NCBI RefSeq assembly: GCF_000321225.1
Contig: NW_004450944.1
Span: 204,857-268,856 of the forward strand
Direction of reading: 5' to 3'
DNA length: 64,000 nucleotides
Origin: Odobenus rosmarus divergens
Taxonomy: Eukaryota; Chordata; Mammalia; Carnivora; Odobenidae
Of this stretch, positions 1 through 13,860 are shown piece by piece. Position numbers and translations under genes: made by a program. Positions within the stretch are counted from its first letter, which is position 1. Every line of letters begins with the position of its first letter. Below the pieces are notes generated by a model that made no database searches, was not told the origin of the DNA, and saw only the letters and a program-made list of their open reading frames with translations.

Positions 1-1499
1 CATGGGCTGTTGTCCAGCCCCCTTTGTCATCCCTCCCAGTGGTGCCTGCTCAGGCATGGCTGAACACCTGACACTTGGAGGCTTACCTCTGCCTCTCTGT
101 CTTGGAACTCAGTTTCGTATTTTTGCACATCTCATCTCTCCCTCCACCGCCTCCCAGGGCTATCTCCTGCATCCAGGGCTGAGCTGAGTGCCCCAGATGC
201 AGCCTCCAACAGCAGTAAGAGCATCTGTCATCAATGCACAGCACCCTGGCATCAGCGCTCAGGCTGCTTTGCAGGGGCCTCTTGCAAAGAAATGGGGCTG
301 CAGCGTCCGGTGCTCCCGGGTATCGGGTGGGTCCCCTTGCACCTCAAGTGTTGGGGCAGGTGGAATTCTGGAAGTGTAGATGAAGAACAGATGCCACCTC
401 AGAGCCATCTCTCTGTGATGTTTTATCTAATTTCTGGACACAGGATAAGAACAGCAGAAGAATAACTTGTGGAATTATTTCTTGTGAGTTCACTTGGAAT
501 GGCTCTCCCCAGGAGGAATGTAAATATAGTACTCTCACCTCATAAGATGGTATAAGATAAAAGATGACATGCTGCTTCAAAACGAGTGCACCCCATCAAG
601 GAGATGGCCTTCCCCTGCCTCGTCCTCACTTCAGAGCATTGAGCCTAAAACACCTCTGTGTCTTGTGTGGGGATGTCTGCAACTCGCTCTCCGCAACTTC
701 GGGTACAGCTGAAACAGCCCCGCAGAGCTCAGAGGGGCTGAAAGCATCTCCACTTGTGTGTATATGCTTTTACTCTTGCCCATCTACTCCGGCTTTGAAC
801 TTTCTCATTTAAAAGCTGGACCTTGTTGCTGACCATGCAAACCCTCAGTGAGAGGAGCTGCCGGCCCTTCTCGTGAGTCCTCAATGAGAGGCCTGTGTAC
901 AGGGATAGGAGGGACTTTTGTCGCTGTTTTGGCGCTTACCTGGTAGACTTTGACAGAGAGGTCCCAGTCCTCTTTCTTTAAGAACACTGTCTTTGTTCTC
1001 AAGCAAACATCCAGACCCTGTAACCTCTCAGGTGACCTGGTCTCTGTAGTCCTTTGGGTGCATGATGCCAACTAGATTTACGTGAGAACACATTAATTAG
1101 TAATTAGAGCTTGCTTTAAATGGGCTGAGGGGGTTTGTTCATGAATATTTGCAGTTGCCAGACCTCATGTCAGAAGTAGTTCGGCCCTGTAAGATAGGTC
1201 AAACTGCGGGTGGTGCAGCTTGTCCAGGAATGGGTGACGTGTTAAAATTGAATTTGTACTTATTGCTTATATCAAAGGGCTTATTCCTGATTTCACAGAC
1301 TAACAGCCTCTGGAGGTGGTCTCCCGTGCCCAGCCCCATCTTCTCCCAGCCCCCCAACCCCGCACCCTCCAGCTGGGTTTAGGTGTCTCTCCTCGTTCTT
1401 TCCACCTGTTTCAAATTTTTCTCTGGAAAGAATGCAGGCTTGTTCTCCCTCGCTTGTGCGCTCTCTCTTTCTCTCCCCTTCCTCTGGCTCAGGACACAT

Positions 1500-1675
1500 T
1501 ATTAGGTTGAACCTGAAGTTGCCAATGTCGGCCTAATCTTTAACTTCTCAGAGCCTTGCTTTCTTCAGCTTTAAAATGAAAATAGCCAATACCTTCTTCA
1601 TAGAATTTCCTGAGAATTTTTCCAAATAATCTTGGCACAAGATTGGCACAGAATAGGAGTAATAATTATGGTTGT
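1500..1675 (+). mobile_element. MIR SINE fragment
   Basis: taacttctcagagccttgctttcttcagctttaaaatgaaaatagccaatacctt follows the MIR core and 3' part, ending at ggcacagaataggagtaataatt. A GGAT microsatellite follows directly. Confidence 0.6.
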
Positions 1676-1738
1676 GAATGGACAGGTGGATGGATAGACG
1701 GATGGACGGGCGGATGGATGGATGGATGGATGGATAGG
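1675..1738. repeat. (GGAT)n microsatellite
   Basis: Tetranucleotide array gaatggacaggtggatggatagacgg... ending in five clean ggat units. Confidence 0.95.
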
Positions 1739-2589
1739 AATGTCTTTCTTCTTGGCATGAAGTGAAAATGGCCAAATGTATTGTCACTAAATGTGCATGG
1801 CGTTTTCTTAAAATACCGGCTCTTTAGCACTAGCAGAATTCACTTAGCAGATGCTGGGGGCACAGCAACAAGCCAGATGTGGGTCACCAGGCAGCTGGAG
1901 CGGAGGTCGTGGCCATGCCCTGCCAGAGAAGCCCTGGCAGAGAGCAGCTGCTTTGCATATGGCAACTCCAGGATGGGCAATTTGTGGAATTCGTGCATTT
2001 CACAATGATAATGATCCTCCCTGGCAGAAGCAGGAGGCCAGCTAACAACCACAACAACAAAACACAAAACAAAACACCCAGGGACAAGGCTATTTGGAGA
2101 GAGATCAGAGTTTGTTCTTTCAAAATAAACCATTCTCAGTAAATAATTCTTTGGTTTACCATGTGCATGTAACGTGGCGGAGTTGATTTTCACCATGGTG
2201 AATTAATCTGCTATTTCGTCCCCTTTAAATCATTAACTCTACATAACTGTTTTCTAAGGATATGCAGTGGCCTTTATTTTTAATTCTCTCCTAACCAAGG
2301 GAATTTTATAGCATTACTAAGTGATAAAAAGTTCAAGTAGGTGCCTTTAATGTGTCCTTCAAAAAGTTCAAAGGTAAAAGCCCTTTAGGTGGCTGATTGC
2401 TTACCTTTAATAATAAGATTGGCATTGTCACAAAACTCATGGGGAACCACTGCTCAGTAACTTTTGACCTCCCCCCAGTTTTTGTCCCATGGTATCTCCT
2501 GGCTTGTGACACCAGGCAGCTAATGATAATCACCCACGGAGGGCCCTGGCATTCACTCACGGATAGATTCAATAAGACAGTCACATTCT

Positions 2590-2791
2590 GGGGCGGCTGG
2601 CTGGCTCAGTCGTTAAGCGTCTGCCTTCAGCTCAGGTGATGATCCCAGGGTCCTGGGATCGAGCCCCTCATCGGGCTCCCTGCTCCGTGGGAAGCCTGCT
2701 TCTCCCTCTCCCACTCCCCCTGCTTGTGTTCCCTCTCTTGCTGTGTCTCTCTCTGTCAAATAAATAAATAAAATCTTAAAAAAAAAAAAAA
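2590..2791 (+). mobile_element. SINEC (tRNA-derived carnivore SINE) with intact target-site duplication
   Basis: Full-length CAN SINE: tRNA-like head (ggctcagtcgttaagcgtct), body gggatcgagcc, CT-rich stretch, aaataaataaaatctt tail and poly-A. It is flanked by the 11-bp duplication agtcacattct at 2579-2589 and 2792-2802. Confidence 0.95.
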
Positions 2792-3387
2792 AGTCACATT
2801 CTTGGACCGTCCCTGTAGAAAATGATGCAGGCATCTCCTTCTGTAGTGGTCAGATCATCAAGGGGGGAAAATGGCTTGCTCTCATGGTGGCTTCTGACAG
2901 TGACCAGTGATCCTGGCCCTTGTGCCACAAGGGCTCCTTTCTCCCGGCCCTTAGAATTCCTCTCAGCAAGTGCTTTTTCCAAAAGATATATGATTTCAGT
3001 GACCTACGTATCATCTGTTACTGGTCACAAGTTAAACCATTTATCTCTCTCACTAAATCTGTACAAGCAACGTTAGTAGATCCTCTGCATTAAAGATAGC
3101 CTCCGCTGGAGCTGCACATTCCAGGAACTTCGGCTGCACGCAGAAGGGCACGTGTGCTCTGTAGGTGGCATTATGACCTGGCAACACACTCCTTTTGAGA
3201 ATCGCAGAAACAAAGATGCTTAAAATTGTTTTGCATGTTTCCATCCCCCATCTCAAGAATATTTTTGGAGGAATCTATTGCCAGTTTGCAAAAATTCTTG
3301 CGAATTCAATAAAACACTTAAAAATTATAAAATGTGGTGCATGATTAAGTTTTCTCTGCACCATTCATTAGACCTGTCTGCTCTTTG

Positions 3388-3898
3388 GTTGTTTTTGTTT
3401 TTGTTTTTTTAAGACTTATTTATTTTAGAAAGAGAGAGAGCTCAAGCAGAGGGAAGGGCAGAAGGAGAGAGAGAGAGAGAAATAGGCACCCCACTGAGCT
3501 CTGAGCCTCTCACAACCTTGAGATCATGACCTGAGCCAAAATCAAGAGTCAGATGCTTAACCGACTGAGCCACCCAGGCCCCCCAAACATTTTATTTTAT
3601 TTTTTTAAGTAGGCACCACGCCCAGCATGGGGCTTGAACTCATGACCTTGAGATCAAGAGTCAGAATCTCTACTGACTGATCAGTTGGTTAAGCGACTGC
3701 CTTCGGCTCAGGTCATGATCTTGGAGTCCCGGGATCGAGTCCCACATCGGGCTTCCTGCTCAGCAGGGGGTCTGCTTCTCTCTCTGACCCTCTTCCCTCT
3801 CATGCTCTCTACCTTTCATTCTCTCTCTCTCAAATAAATAAATAAAATCTTTAAAAAAAAAAGAATCTCTACTGACTGAGCCAGCCAGGCACCCCTCA
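3388..3898 (-). mobile_element. Compound nested SINE cluster
   Basis: Two SINEC copies on the minus strand (about 3388-3585 and 3586-3898) sit in tandem. The second is split by a plus-strand SINEC at 3681-3861. The whole cluster is bounded by an 18-bp duplication, agacctgtctgctctttg, at 3370-3387 and 3899-3916. Confidence 0.88.
3681..3861 (+). mobile_element. 5'-truncated SINEC inserted into an older SINE
   Basis: It starts inside the tRNA-like head (tcagttggttaagc) and ends in aaataaataaaatcttt plus poly-A. Its own duplication, agaatctctactgactga, is at 3663-3680 and 3862-3879, so it is the youngest of the three SINEs here. Confidence 0.92.
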
Positions 3899-5219
3899 AG
3901 ACCTGTCTGCTCTTTGAATGTCCTCTACCCTGTCTGGTTTCTCACCCTGTGCCATACTGTTTTTCTCACCCAGAGGCATCCCCAGGGCTGTGTCAGGGGC
4001 TTTCTGTGCCAGACCCCCATGCTGTGTCATCTCTCCTTTCCCTCAGCCTTTGTGCCTGGCTGCCAGACCCACCTCCCCGCCTCATCAGTCAAGCTTCCCT
4101 CTTTGGGGGCCACCACCCCTCCTGCCAGTCACATCTAGACTTCTCTCAGTCCTATTTCTAAGAAGCTCTGTTTTCCGTATGTCTATAGACCGTCTTCTTG
4201 GGAACTGCCCCCGCTGCTCCTCACCATCTCCCCCTCCCTCATTCTTCCCCTGCCTATACAGACTCTACCCAAGTCTCAGAGCCATGCTGCAGGGAGGACC
4301 CACCCCACAAAGCATCCCAACCATTACAAAGGGCCCAGCCTGGTCCCTGCACTCAATACCTGGAGCATTTATAGGCACTACCTAGAAGCCCTGGGAAGCG
4401 TGTTCTGCAGGTCAGTCGTGCTGCACCAGTGGTAAGCTGGGGAGAAGACAGGGACCATGAGGTAGATGTCTTTTATAGTCTCCATGAACTCAAAAAATAA
4501 TTACTCCTGACTGAGGAAGTGTAGACTTTTTTTTTTTTAACATTATCTCATTCATGCACTCTCCTTGACCCTCAGAGGCCAAGTCGAATACATACCGGGG
4601 CAGGGGATCCCCGGGGCGTGCTTACGTGATGTCCCATGAAAGCGGTGGGACCCCATCTGATGATCAGCATGTGGGTATGGGGAAGCCTGGAAGGCAAGAG
4701 CAGTACAGAAAGTACCAAGGGAATTTCTAAAGTGACATTTCTAAGGAATAGTCAGAAACGTCAGTTCACAAGTGAATCCCCCATATACTTGATGGGATTC
4801 AGAATCCACTGTAGGCAGCACTCAAGTTTCCATGATTTAAAACAATGACTATCCTAGTCCCTGGTCTTCCTGTTTCAGTTTTTAGTGGAGAAGAACATTT
4901 CCCCTGAGATGTTCCTCCGTTGTTGGAGGAAGCAGTTTCAGGCCATGGGACAAGGAAATGCCTTAGCCCTCATCAAGGCCCATGATTCTGGGCCAGATGT
5001 CTGGCCACCGCACAGGCTGCTGACCAATCCTCAGCCCCAGTGCCGTCCTGCCTTCCCTCCTCTGCTCTGTGGTGCCAGGGCTCCCCACCCCACAGTTATC
5101 CCTTTCCAACTGCTCTTCAGTTCCACCAACTGGTGCTGCTGTGGTCATGAACGGCACTCCACCTGGCCCCTGGACTCCACACCCATATGGCATCATTCCC
5201 CCTCCCTGCAACATGGCCC

Positions 5220-5345
5220 TATCAGTAAGCCCTGAACCCCCTTTCCCAGATGAAGAACTGGGGTTCCGAGAGGCAAGCTACTTGCCTAGGGCCATGTGGC
5301 CTGAACACAGGGTTGGCTGAGACCATGCTATCTTCCACAACACAT
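5220..5345 (-). mobile_element. MIR SINE fragment
   Basis: cagatgaagaactggggttccgagaggcaagctacttgcctagggcca is the reversed MIR core. Confidence 0.6.
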
Positions 5346-6079
5346 GTGTCTCTAGTCCCTCTTTTGCTCAGAGTCATTGCAAAGACGAGTGTACCCTCTT
5401 CAGTGATTTTTAATGACACCGAGTAGCACATAATTAAAAAATAAGGATTTGCCAGAAGCTTTATTACCTTTGAAAGATAACAGTTGAAGAATAATCCCCT
5501 CTTATTGCCTCTCAGTGTTTTGATTGTGGAGCAAAAGCCAAATGGATCTTGCAGTGAAAAGCTGCATTGTTCTCCGGTGTTGAAGCATGTTGCAACTTCA
5601 AAGTACCTATCTGATGAAGCTAAATTATTTTCTCATTGAAAATGTCCATTTGAAATAATTAATTAATAAAACTTTAGAATTATATACTGATTGTCCTAAG
5701 GAAGTGACCAGAAATAAGCAGAGTAAGATCAGTTTTGCTTTAAATGGACTCATTTAAATTTCCCAGTCCCTCCCTGATGCATAAATGAAAGAATTGAATT
5801 AATACAGTTTATTACTCTAAATTCTGGCCTCTTACACCAATAATACAGATAATAATTCAGCTTGGTAGTCACCATTTATTTCAGTTTAGCTATAAAAATT
5901 GCCAATTTATTGTGTACTATTATTCTTGGTTCTGGAGGGAGAGGGAAGGATCTAATTTCTCTATTTTCACCTTCCCTGTCAGCAAATAACAGTATCTGTG
6001 AATTAACTTTGCATGACTAGTGCAAATTCTTAACTAAAATAATATTCCAATTAAACTGAGACAGTATAAGAGAGTAGAA

Positions 6080-6200
6080 GGGGCCAGGATTTGAAACAAA
6101 TCAGCCTGGGCTTGAGTTCAAGCCCTGCTCAGTACTAGCTGGGTAGTCTCAGAAGGATCATTTCTGCTCCCTGTAACTGCTTCATCATCTATGGTTTGAG
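6080..6200 (+). mobile_element. MIR SINE fragment
   Basis: gcctgggcttgagttcaagccctgctcagtactagctgggtagtctcagaagg follows the MIR 5' half and core. Confidence 0.65.
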
Positions 6201-6533
6201 ATTTCCAAGAAGACCCCATGGGTTCATGGCTACAAAAGGGAATTTCTAAAGTGACAGTCACATCTAGACTTCTCTGAGTCCTATTTCTAATAAGCCCTGT
6301 TTTTAAGAGCAGTATGCCAACACCAGGCAGGTTGTTCTTGTTTATTTCATAAGGATTGTCTTTTATTCTAAGTGAGGTTTGCCTCACTAGAACTCAGGCT
6401 AATTACAATGTAAACTCAGAGCCATAATGTGTTTTAGAATCCCCCACAAAATACTGTAACACTTACTGTGATGGTTGGGTGTTATATATATTATAGAAGC
6501 CAAGACTTTGAAGAGAACTGAGGAACAAGGAAG

Positions 6534-6563
<30 letters not shown>
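6534..6563. repeat. (GTTTT)n short repeat
   Basis: Runs of gttttgttttgtttt with interruptions. Confidence 0.9.
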
Positions 6564-6564
<1 letters not shown>

Positions 6565-6618
6565 ACATCTGAAGGAAGAACAATGGATTTATCATAGGGA
6601 GCATGAAGTAAATATCAG

Positions 6619-6757
6619 CTAGATGGATGGATGGATGGATGGATGTTTGGAAGAGTGGGTGGATGAAAGGAAGTAATCAATGTTAGAAGGGTGGGTAAAT
6701 GGATGGATGGTTGGAAGAGTGGATGGATGGATGGATGGATGGATGGATGGGTGAGTG
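6619..6757. repeat. (GGAT)n compound microsatellite
   Basis: Two clean ggat arrays separated by about 60 bp of degenerate copies with 'ggaagagtgg' units. Confidence 0.95.
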
Positions 6758-8394
6758 GCAGGCATAATAATTCAAAGTAATAAGGAATTGAGGGAAGAGG
6801 AACCTGGGCTTTCTGGTATGGATATTCTACTTCATGGGGATCATATCTGCCTTCCTGGTCTGGGGACATGTGATTCAATTCTACTTCACATTTGAATTGT
6901 GAAGAACATCTCCAGCTCTCTTTAAATAAAATACAAAGTGGCTCCAAAGGACATTTTCCTCATCTGGACCATGTCTCATGCCATTAATAATATAAAGCTG
7001 GTGATTTAATGGAGCTGCTTTTGATCTATCAAGAAAAGGCACACCTAATTCAATTTAGTTATTTTTCCAAGAGTAAGTGTCTTAATTTGCAGGAGAATGA
7101 TTTGATTATAATTTTAAGTAATACTGCAGTTATATTTTTAGTCATGAAGATGATATTGAGTGACTTTATGAGATCTGAATGTGGAAAGTCCCAGAGAATT
7201 GTGTGAGTTGGGAATTTGATATTTAACAGCATTCAGGGCTGTTTCTGTTTGTAATGTGACAAATATATTTTAGTCAGAATGAACAGGATTTCTGATAGGG
7301 AATTTTGAATATAAAATATAAAGGCAGGCAGTTTTCATTTAAAGTGTGAAGTAGAATAATCACAGAATATGACATATAAAACCAAGATGTAGACACCCAT
7401 CATTTTTTATCTGTATGTTTTCTTTTTTAAAGCATGTGTTACTATGAGAGAATTTCTGATTCTGATCTTTGTTCCCACTGGGTCAGCCTTGTTTCTTTAT
7501 TTCCTTCTGCATTACTCTGAAAAATGGAGAATTTCTAGATACTCGAAGGTACCTACTGAAATGTAGTATAGATGTTGAATCTGTTATCCAAATGTCACAC
7601 TCAGCTGGGATTGAATATTCACTCTGCACCTGATGACATATATTCTCCAAGTACACAAGAAAACACACACACGAAATCTTCCCTCCCACAGTTTACCCTG
7701 AGCCAGATTTAGCCGTAGCTCATGGAGAAAATTGCTTTCCTGTAACTGACAACCTGTGGGGTCGTTGGCATGACACTATCCAGTGTCAGGTGAAAGACAT
7801 GGAAAATACCACAGCAGGTGAACGGGAATATCAGCAGAAGCACAAAGAATGCAGTGGTCACCCCACACTGTCCACCATCAGATACAAGGTGCTAGGCCCT
7901 GGGGGGATGAGGACACCAGCGTGTGGATGAGCCTGCCAGGGGTGGGAGGTAGTTTTAATTAAGGAATGAGAGACAGACAGAAGGAGGCATCTGCATCGCC
8001 AAGTGTGAGGATGTCCTGACCTGGGGTGCCCATGCTGCGGAAGTCCCACCCCGCAGACAGAGGATTCGAACACCAGCGGGGTTTAAGTGAAAAAGTCACC
8101 CTGTCCCTGCCCTAACCCACAGGCATTTCTCTCACTGACATGTTATAGCTGGAAATACTTACTTGAGACCTAAGCATTGAGATTTATTTAATTGGCAGGA
8201 GGAAAAATCTTCCAAGTTTTCTTTCTCCTGACGTTGTTGGAGTGTCTGAATTGGAGGGGGCAGGAAAAAAGCTTCCATTTCTTCCTTCAGGCTTCCATAA
8301 ACATACCAGGAAGGGGATGGAGCTGGGCCTTCTGTTAGTTGTGGCTACCCCAGGCTTTTCTCTTCAAGGGAGAATTCTGACCCCAAGAGGCAGG

Positions 8395-8630
8395 GCCATG
8401 GCTGAGAGTGGGGGCTCCAAAGTCAGGCTGCTGGGGTTTGAGTCCAGGCCCTGGCATTTACCATCTGAGGGGCCCAGAGCATGCTTTGCTCTGTGCACTT
8501 TGGCTTCCTTCCCTAATGAAAAGAGTAATAAAAAAAACCATACAGGTGGTTGCAAGAATGGGATGGGATTCAACCTATAAAACACCCAGCACAGTGCTCA
8601 GCCTGCAGAAAGCACACGATCATTTTAGTT
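8395..8630 (+). mobile_element. MIR SINE
   Basis: caggctgctggggtttgagtccaggccctggcatttacc, then the later part aaacacccagcacagtgctcagcctgcagaaagcac, matches MIR over most of its length. Confidence 0.6.
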
Positions 8631-11600
8631 GGCATCACCTCAGCAGAGGTGCCTTGGGCCTGGGGCTAACTTACACTCAGGATGCAGTTTGATTCATATG
8701 CCACAGACAAACGCCTCACCCAGAGGGCTGTCAGGACCAAGAGTGCTTTTGTAAAAGGGCATCCTGTGCACGGCATGTTGCCGATTGTGTCTGAGGCCAT
8801 GCAGCCACCGTGCCTGAATGTCACACCTTACTTTTCCCTGAGATCTCTGCCAGTTTCCTTGTGGGCAGTTTCCCTTTCTCCCCAGGAAGTAGGGGTAGCA
8901 CAGGAATGCACAGCAACCACCTTGCAGGCTCCGGGGCCCAGTGGAAACAGGTGGTCTGTCTACACTACTTTCTTCTACACCCATGCAAAGACATCCCCTG
9001 GTCCAAGCAAAGCAGCTAGATCTGCATCCGGACAAACAATTTTTAACAGACATGAAATCAGAGTCGTTCCATCAGCCCCTGGGAATTTCTGTGACCAACC
9101 TTGAAAGCAAAACAAAAATTTCCCACTACTTTATTTAACTTCCATATACGTTTATGGCTTTTACCTAACACTGACCCCATTGCTGGAACAGATGTAAGAG
9201 GAGTAAAAGGTGCTTTTGGCCGTCCAGCTACTCAAAACCCCTTCCGCTTTCATGGAACTAGCATTCTCTGTGCTCATCTGACCACTTGGGGTTTGCACGG
9301 GGCCCATGTCTGTTGATGGGCCTGGCCATACCTAGGGTTAGAGCGGTTCTACGGTTCCCTGCATCTATGCATGTCCTGCCCGGGACCACTCAGTGGGATA
9401 GCCCTACTCTTGTGTCCCCGTGGTGTAGCTTCTGCTGAAGGGAACCATTGGCATCACATGCTGTCTTCAATTGCCAGAAATCAGTTGCTTTAATATTGAG
9501 TTGCAAACATAATTTTGCTACTTCTGATCGTGGAGGAGCTTCGTATCATTAGAATTTCCCCAACTTTCCAGTTAGGTTTCGATCATTTTCTTGCTCTAAC
9601 TGATAAGTCTGTGGGTGTATTGAGTTTCAAGTGCCGGGTTGGCAGTGACAGTTATCACTCAGGTGTGCTGTGATGATGCCCTATTTTACCCAGTAAAGCA
9701 GAGTCTCCATAGGCCAGAGGAGGCCACTTGGCACCCTTCATATGAGCTCATTTTTGGTTTCTAGGTCGCTTGCATTTGGTAACCCCCTAACTTTTCTTGG
9801 AGTTTCTCCTTGACATCTGATAATTGGTGTTAAGATGGGTATCTTCCTGGAAAACTCAGATGCCGTTAAACCATCGTAATTATTTTTATAGAACTATAGA
9901 AATATTCTTTTGTTTTCAGATGTATTTCTGTTTTTAAATGTTCAAAAGAAAAAAAAAAACAAATACAGCTCAAACTTACAAACATCATAAAAAGGAGTAT
10001 TTCACCCGAAGTGTTTACAGAAATGAAAAGTCAAGAAAGTCCGTATAGAGCTTGGTGCACATACTTTGGGCCAGGAAATTTAATTCTCCCATGCCTGAGC
10101 CCTATCCTACTTCATCTGGGCCCAGTGGGTTGTTGATGAGCAACTGTAGAGGATATTTCAAGAGAAGGATAACCAGAATATCTGCCACAGAAGATTTTTT
10201 TATCCTTGTTGACTTTGTTCTCTTATTATCTATCATATATCATCATGAATCTGTTTTATTTTTAGAATCAACCTAGATATAAACTAATCTGTTAGGTCAC
10301 ATGGGATGCACTTTCATCTCCAAAGCAAAAGTGCTTGAAGCATAAATATTGGATGATTCAGTTAAAATTACATTGCACTAAATAATACCTGTAATGTATT
10401 CATAATAACTTTCTTCTTACGGTCAGTGACGATGAAGTTAGAGCTGAAAAATCCATGTTTACTGCTATTTCAATTGTCTGCCCTTTCTATACCTCATGAC
10501 AAAGAACATTCCAGACTTTCCGAGCCAGTTCTGCATTTCTGATTGTTTTACATTTAGTTGTGAGTTTTACGTGGATGTGGAATGCCAACAGAGTGTCAGA
10601 GGTAACCAAATGGCTCCAGCTAAGTACCTTTTTTAGCCCTTCGCATGCCGTGTCTTTAGGGTGAATGGGAATCTGTGGAAGAGAAACAGTGCAGGTGACA
10701 TTGGCTGCCTTCCTCCCAGAAGCCACACTCTTGGCCTAAGCGCAGCAGAGCCCGTGGGCGTCTCTACTGTCCGTATCAATTCAGCACTTGGTCGTTTTCA
10801 TCAGCCAAGCAACCTGTGCAATCCTTGCTTGCTCACTTGACAGCACGTTCTCCAGACGTTAAATAGGCCCAAGGACTGATTTCCTCATCGCTCATGTCTT
10901 TACTGCAGGGAGACTTGGGGTGGCAGTGTTGTGGGGTCCTTTCTCTCTTGGTGATTTACCAAAGGTGAGAAGTACTCACAGCACTGGAGGAGACAAACGG
11001 GAGTGCTCCTTCACAAGTCAGTCCTCCGAACAGAGCTGACGTGAATAGAGATCCAATCCGTTGCACCCTTGGAGCATCTCAGATCCTGAGAGGGAGACCT
11101 TCCATTCCCTGTGCCAGAAGGATGCGGGAATGTGGGAGCAGACCTCCAAAAGTCTGTAATCTAATCTTCTGAAGCAAACCCATCTCTGTCCCATTTCCAC
11201 TTACTCTTGTCATTTCCTCAGAATTATTTTTAAACCTGGTTATAGGGGTATTTTCTTCTTTCTTAGCAGAAGTAGACTGCTTTCCTTTCCAGGAGTGTAT
11301 CATTAATGTTTGAAACCTAATCTAATATCTTATACCTCTGTGTGTTTAATTTCCTTTTCCCAAACATCCATTTTATTTGGTTACGTTGTTCAGTAAAGTC
11401 ATCCTCTTCATCCATTACCAAGCTGTGACATTTACTTTGAATGATTCATTTATTTGGGGTCTTAAACAGTCCTAGAATTTAAATTTGCATTATATTGAAA
11501 GACAAACAGAATCTCAGTAAAAAATGATGTATGGCTTTAGGCTGTAACTGGCATCTGTTCCTGTCTTGATGATTATGGAATTTCATCCATTTATTTAGGA

Positions 11601-11799
11601 TTATTGAATGCCAGCCCAGCCTACCTATGGAGTATTCCCCTGGGTGGCAGATACCAGGGAAGATGTTAAGGACAGAGAAGTGCATCTGAGCGGAGGCTCC
11701 TCCTTCCAGAAGTGCCCTTCCCAGAGTTCTGTGACATGGCTCCCTCCCCAGTCCCTCCTCTGTCTTCCTTTCCTGCGAATGTGCTTCTGCCCGCCCCCG

Positions 11800-12765
11800 C
11801 CACCAATTCCAGAATGTTTTCATCACCCCCAAAAGAAACCCTTTATCCACTGGTAGTCATTCCTCATTCCCCTTCTCCCCACAGCCCCTGGCAATCACTA
11901 ATTTCTTTTCTGACTCTGTGGATTTTCTTATTCTGGACATTTATATAAATGGAGTTATACAATATGTGGCCTTTCACGTCTGCCGCCTCCCACTTAGCAG
12001 GGTTTACAAGGGTCATCCATGTTGTAGTACATTCAGTATTTCATTCCTTTTCATGGCTCTCCATTGTGTGGATAGACCACATTTTGTTTATCCGTCAGTT
12101 TATGGACATTTTGCGTTGTTTTCACCTTTGCCTGTTATGAATATGAATAACGCTGCTGTGAACATTTGTGGACAGGTTTCTGTGTGAACATACATTTTCA
12201 GTTCTCTTAACTGCCAAGCTATTTTCCTCAGCAACCACACCATTTCACATTTCCATCAGCAAGGTATGAGAATTCCAGTTTCTCCACATCCTCACCAACA
12301 CTTTCTGTTGTTCATTCTTGTCCTTTTGATTATGACCATCTTAGTGGGTTTAAAGTGGTATCTCAGTGTGGTTTTAATTTCCATTTCCCTAATGGCTAAT
12401 GATGTTGAGCATCTTTTTATATGTTCGTTGGTCATGTGTCTATATTCTGAATTGGAGAAATGTCTATTCAAATCATTTGCCCATTTTTTCATTGGGTTGT
12501 CATTTTATTATTGACTTATGAGTTCTTTATATAATCTGGATATGAGACCCTTATCAGATAAATGATTTGCAAATATTTCCCACAGAATGACTTGTGGGTT
12601 GTCCCTTCACTTTTTGGGGGGGGATCCCTTCACTTTCTTGATAAATTTTCCTATTTTTTCCTTTGGTTGCTTGTGCTTTTGGTGTCATATCTGAGACCAG
12701 TGAGCACTTTAAAGCTTTATCCTTTGATCACTGTTCAGAACACTGCCCAAGAAATGGAAAATGTG
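11800..12765 (+). mobile_element. L1M-type LINE 3' end remnant
   Basis: It matches the conserved 3' untranslated part of old L1M elements as I remember them: tcatcacccccaaaagaaacc, tattctggacatttatataaatgg, tatggacattttgcgttgttttcacc, aatggctaatgatgttgagcatc and atatgagacccttatcag appear in order. No intact reverse-transcriptase frame is present. Confidence 0.85.
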
Positions 12766-13429
12766 TTATCATCATCCTCTGCATCCTCTCTTCCAAAAAC
12801 TACTGGTGGTGGGACCAACAGAGGAAATTGGCTCATTAATTTCCTTGTTTTGTAAGTTATTCATAGTTGTCCCTTCTCTGAGCTCAGACAACTGCTAATG
12901 CATCTTTTTACTAGATGTAAAGTATATCTATAGATATATTTGAAGCCTTCGAGTCAGGGTAGCATTCCTCAATCCACAGCTGTCCTAAATAATCTCCTTT
13001 TTACCAGATTTCTGTGAGCACAGCATCTGTCCTTGTGTGAGGAATGTGCCCACCGTCTTGTCTATAACACTTTGTTCTCTGCTTCACCTGGGAGGGCTGC
13101 TTCCAACTCGGCCTTGCTCCATTTCCTCTTCCCTCCAAGTCAGGCACATCCCCCAGCCAGACCCCTTCTCTGTCAAGACCATTCTCAGAGGTTATGGTCA
13201 TTTCAAATCTGCAGGTAGCCTTCTTAACATTTCTACTTGCTCAAAATATATATGTCCTGAAAATAGGCAAAGAACAAGTACAAAGTATTGAGACATTTGT
13301 ACAAGCCCATGGATTGATCATATAGAGCAAGTCAGCATTGATCTCTTCAAACTCAAGGGCACTCTAGACTCTCCTTAGTGGTGGCAGATCTTCTCAGGGT
13401 GATCTGGAAACCTAAGTGAGGCCATATTG

Positions 13430-13860
13430 CTCCCTTGCCTCAGACCATTCAGACCTCCCGTGACCTAGCCCCAGCCAGTCTTTCAACTGCACCCCCTCCC
13501 TTCTCTTGCTACGCTGAGGTTCCAGTCTCCTTTCACTTCCTGAACCTCCCCAGGGTTCCTTCCAGCTCATGCCTCTCTGCACCTGAAATGCTCTTACCAC
13601 TGCCTGCCCCCGGCCCTTCTTGGCTAGCCCCTTTCTGGCCACCCCTTCTGAGACTTCCATAGCCTTTTGGTCCCTGCTCTCCTACCTGGCACTGATGAAA
13701 GAACAGTTCCCCTTATTCTGTGCACTTGTCCCTGCTAGAATGGGGGCTTGACCAGGTAGGGGCAGAGTTTGTCCTGTTTCCCAGTTGCGTGCTCATTGCC
13801 AAGCACTGGTGGGCACTCGGCACATATTTCTTAAATGGATGAATGCTTGAGTGAAAATGG
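13430..13860 (+). mobile_element. L2 LINE 3' fragment
   Basis: It matches the L2 3' region in order: gacctagccccagccagtc, cacctgaaatgctcttacc, cttctgagacttccatagcc, ggcagagtttgtcctgtttc, then ggcactcggcacatatttcttaaatg as a decayed 3' end. Confidence 0.75.

Noticed and set aside
1678..1735. Regular GGAT arrays considered as a CRISPR-like or satellite array
   Set aside because: Plain tetranucleotide microsatellites without spacers.
2590..2660. tRNA-like sequence in SINE heads
   Set aside because: These are tRNA-derived promoter heads of SINEs with flanking duplications and A-tails, not tRNA genes.
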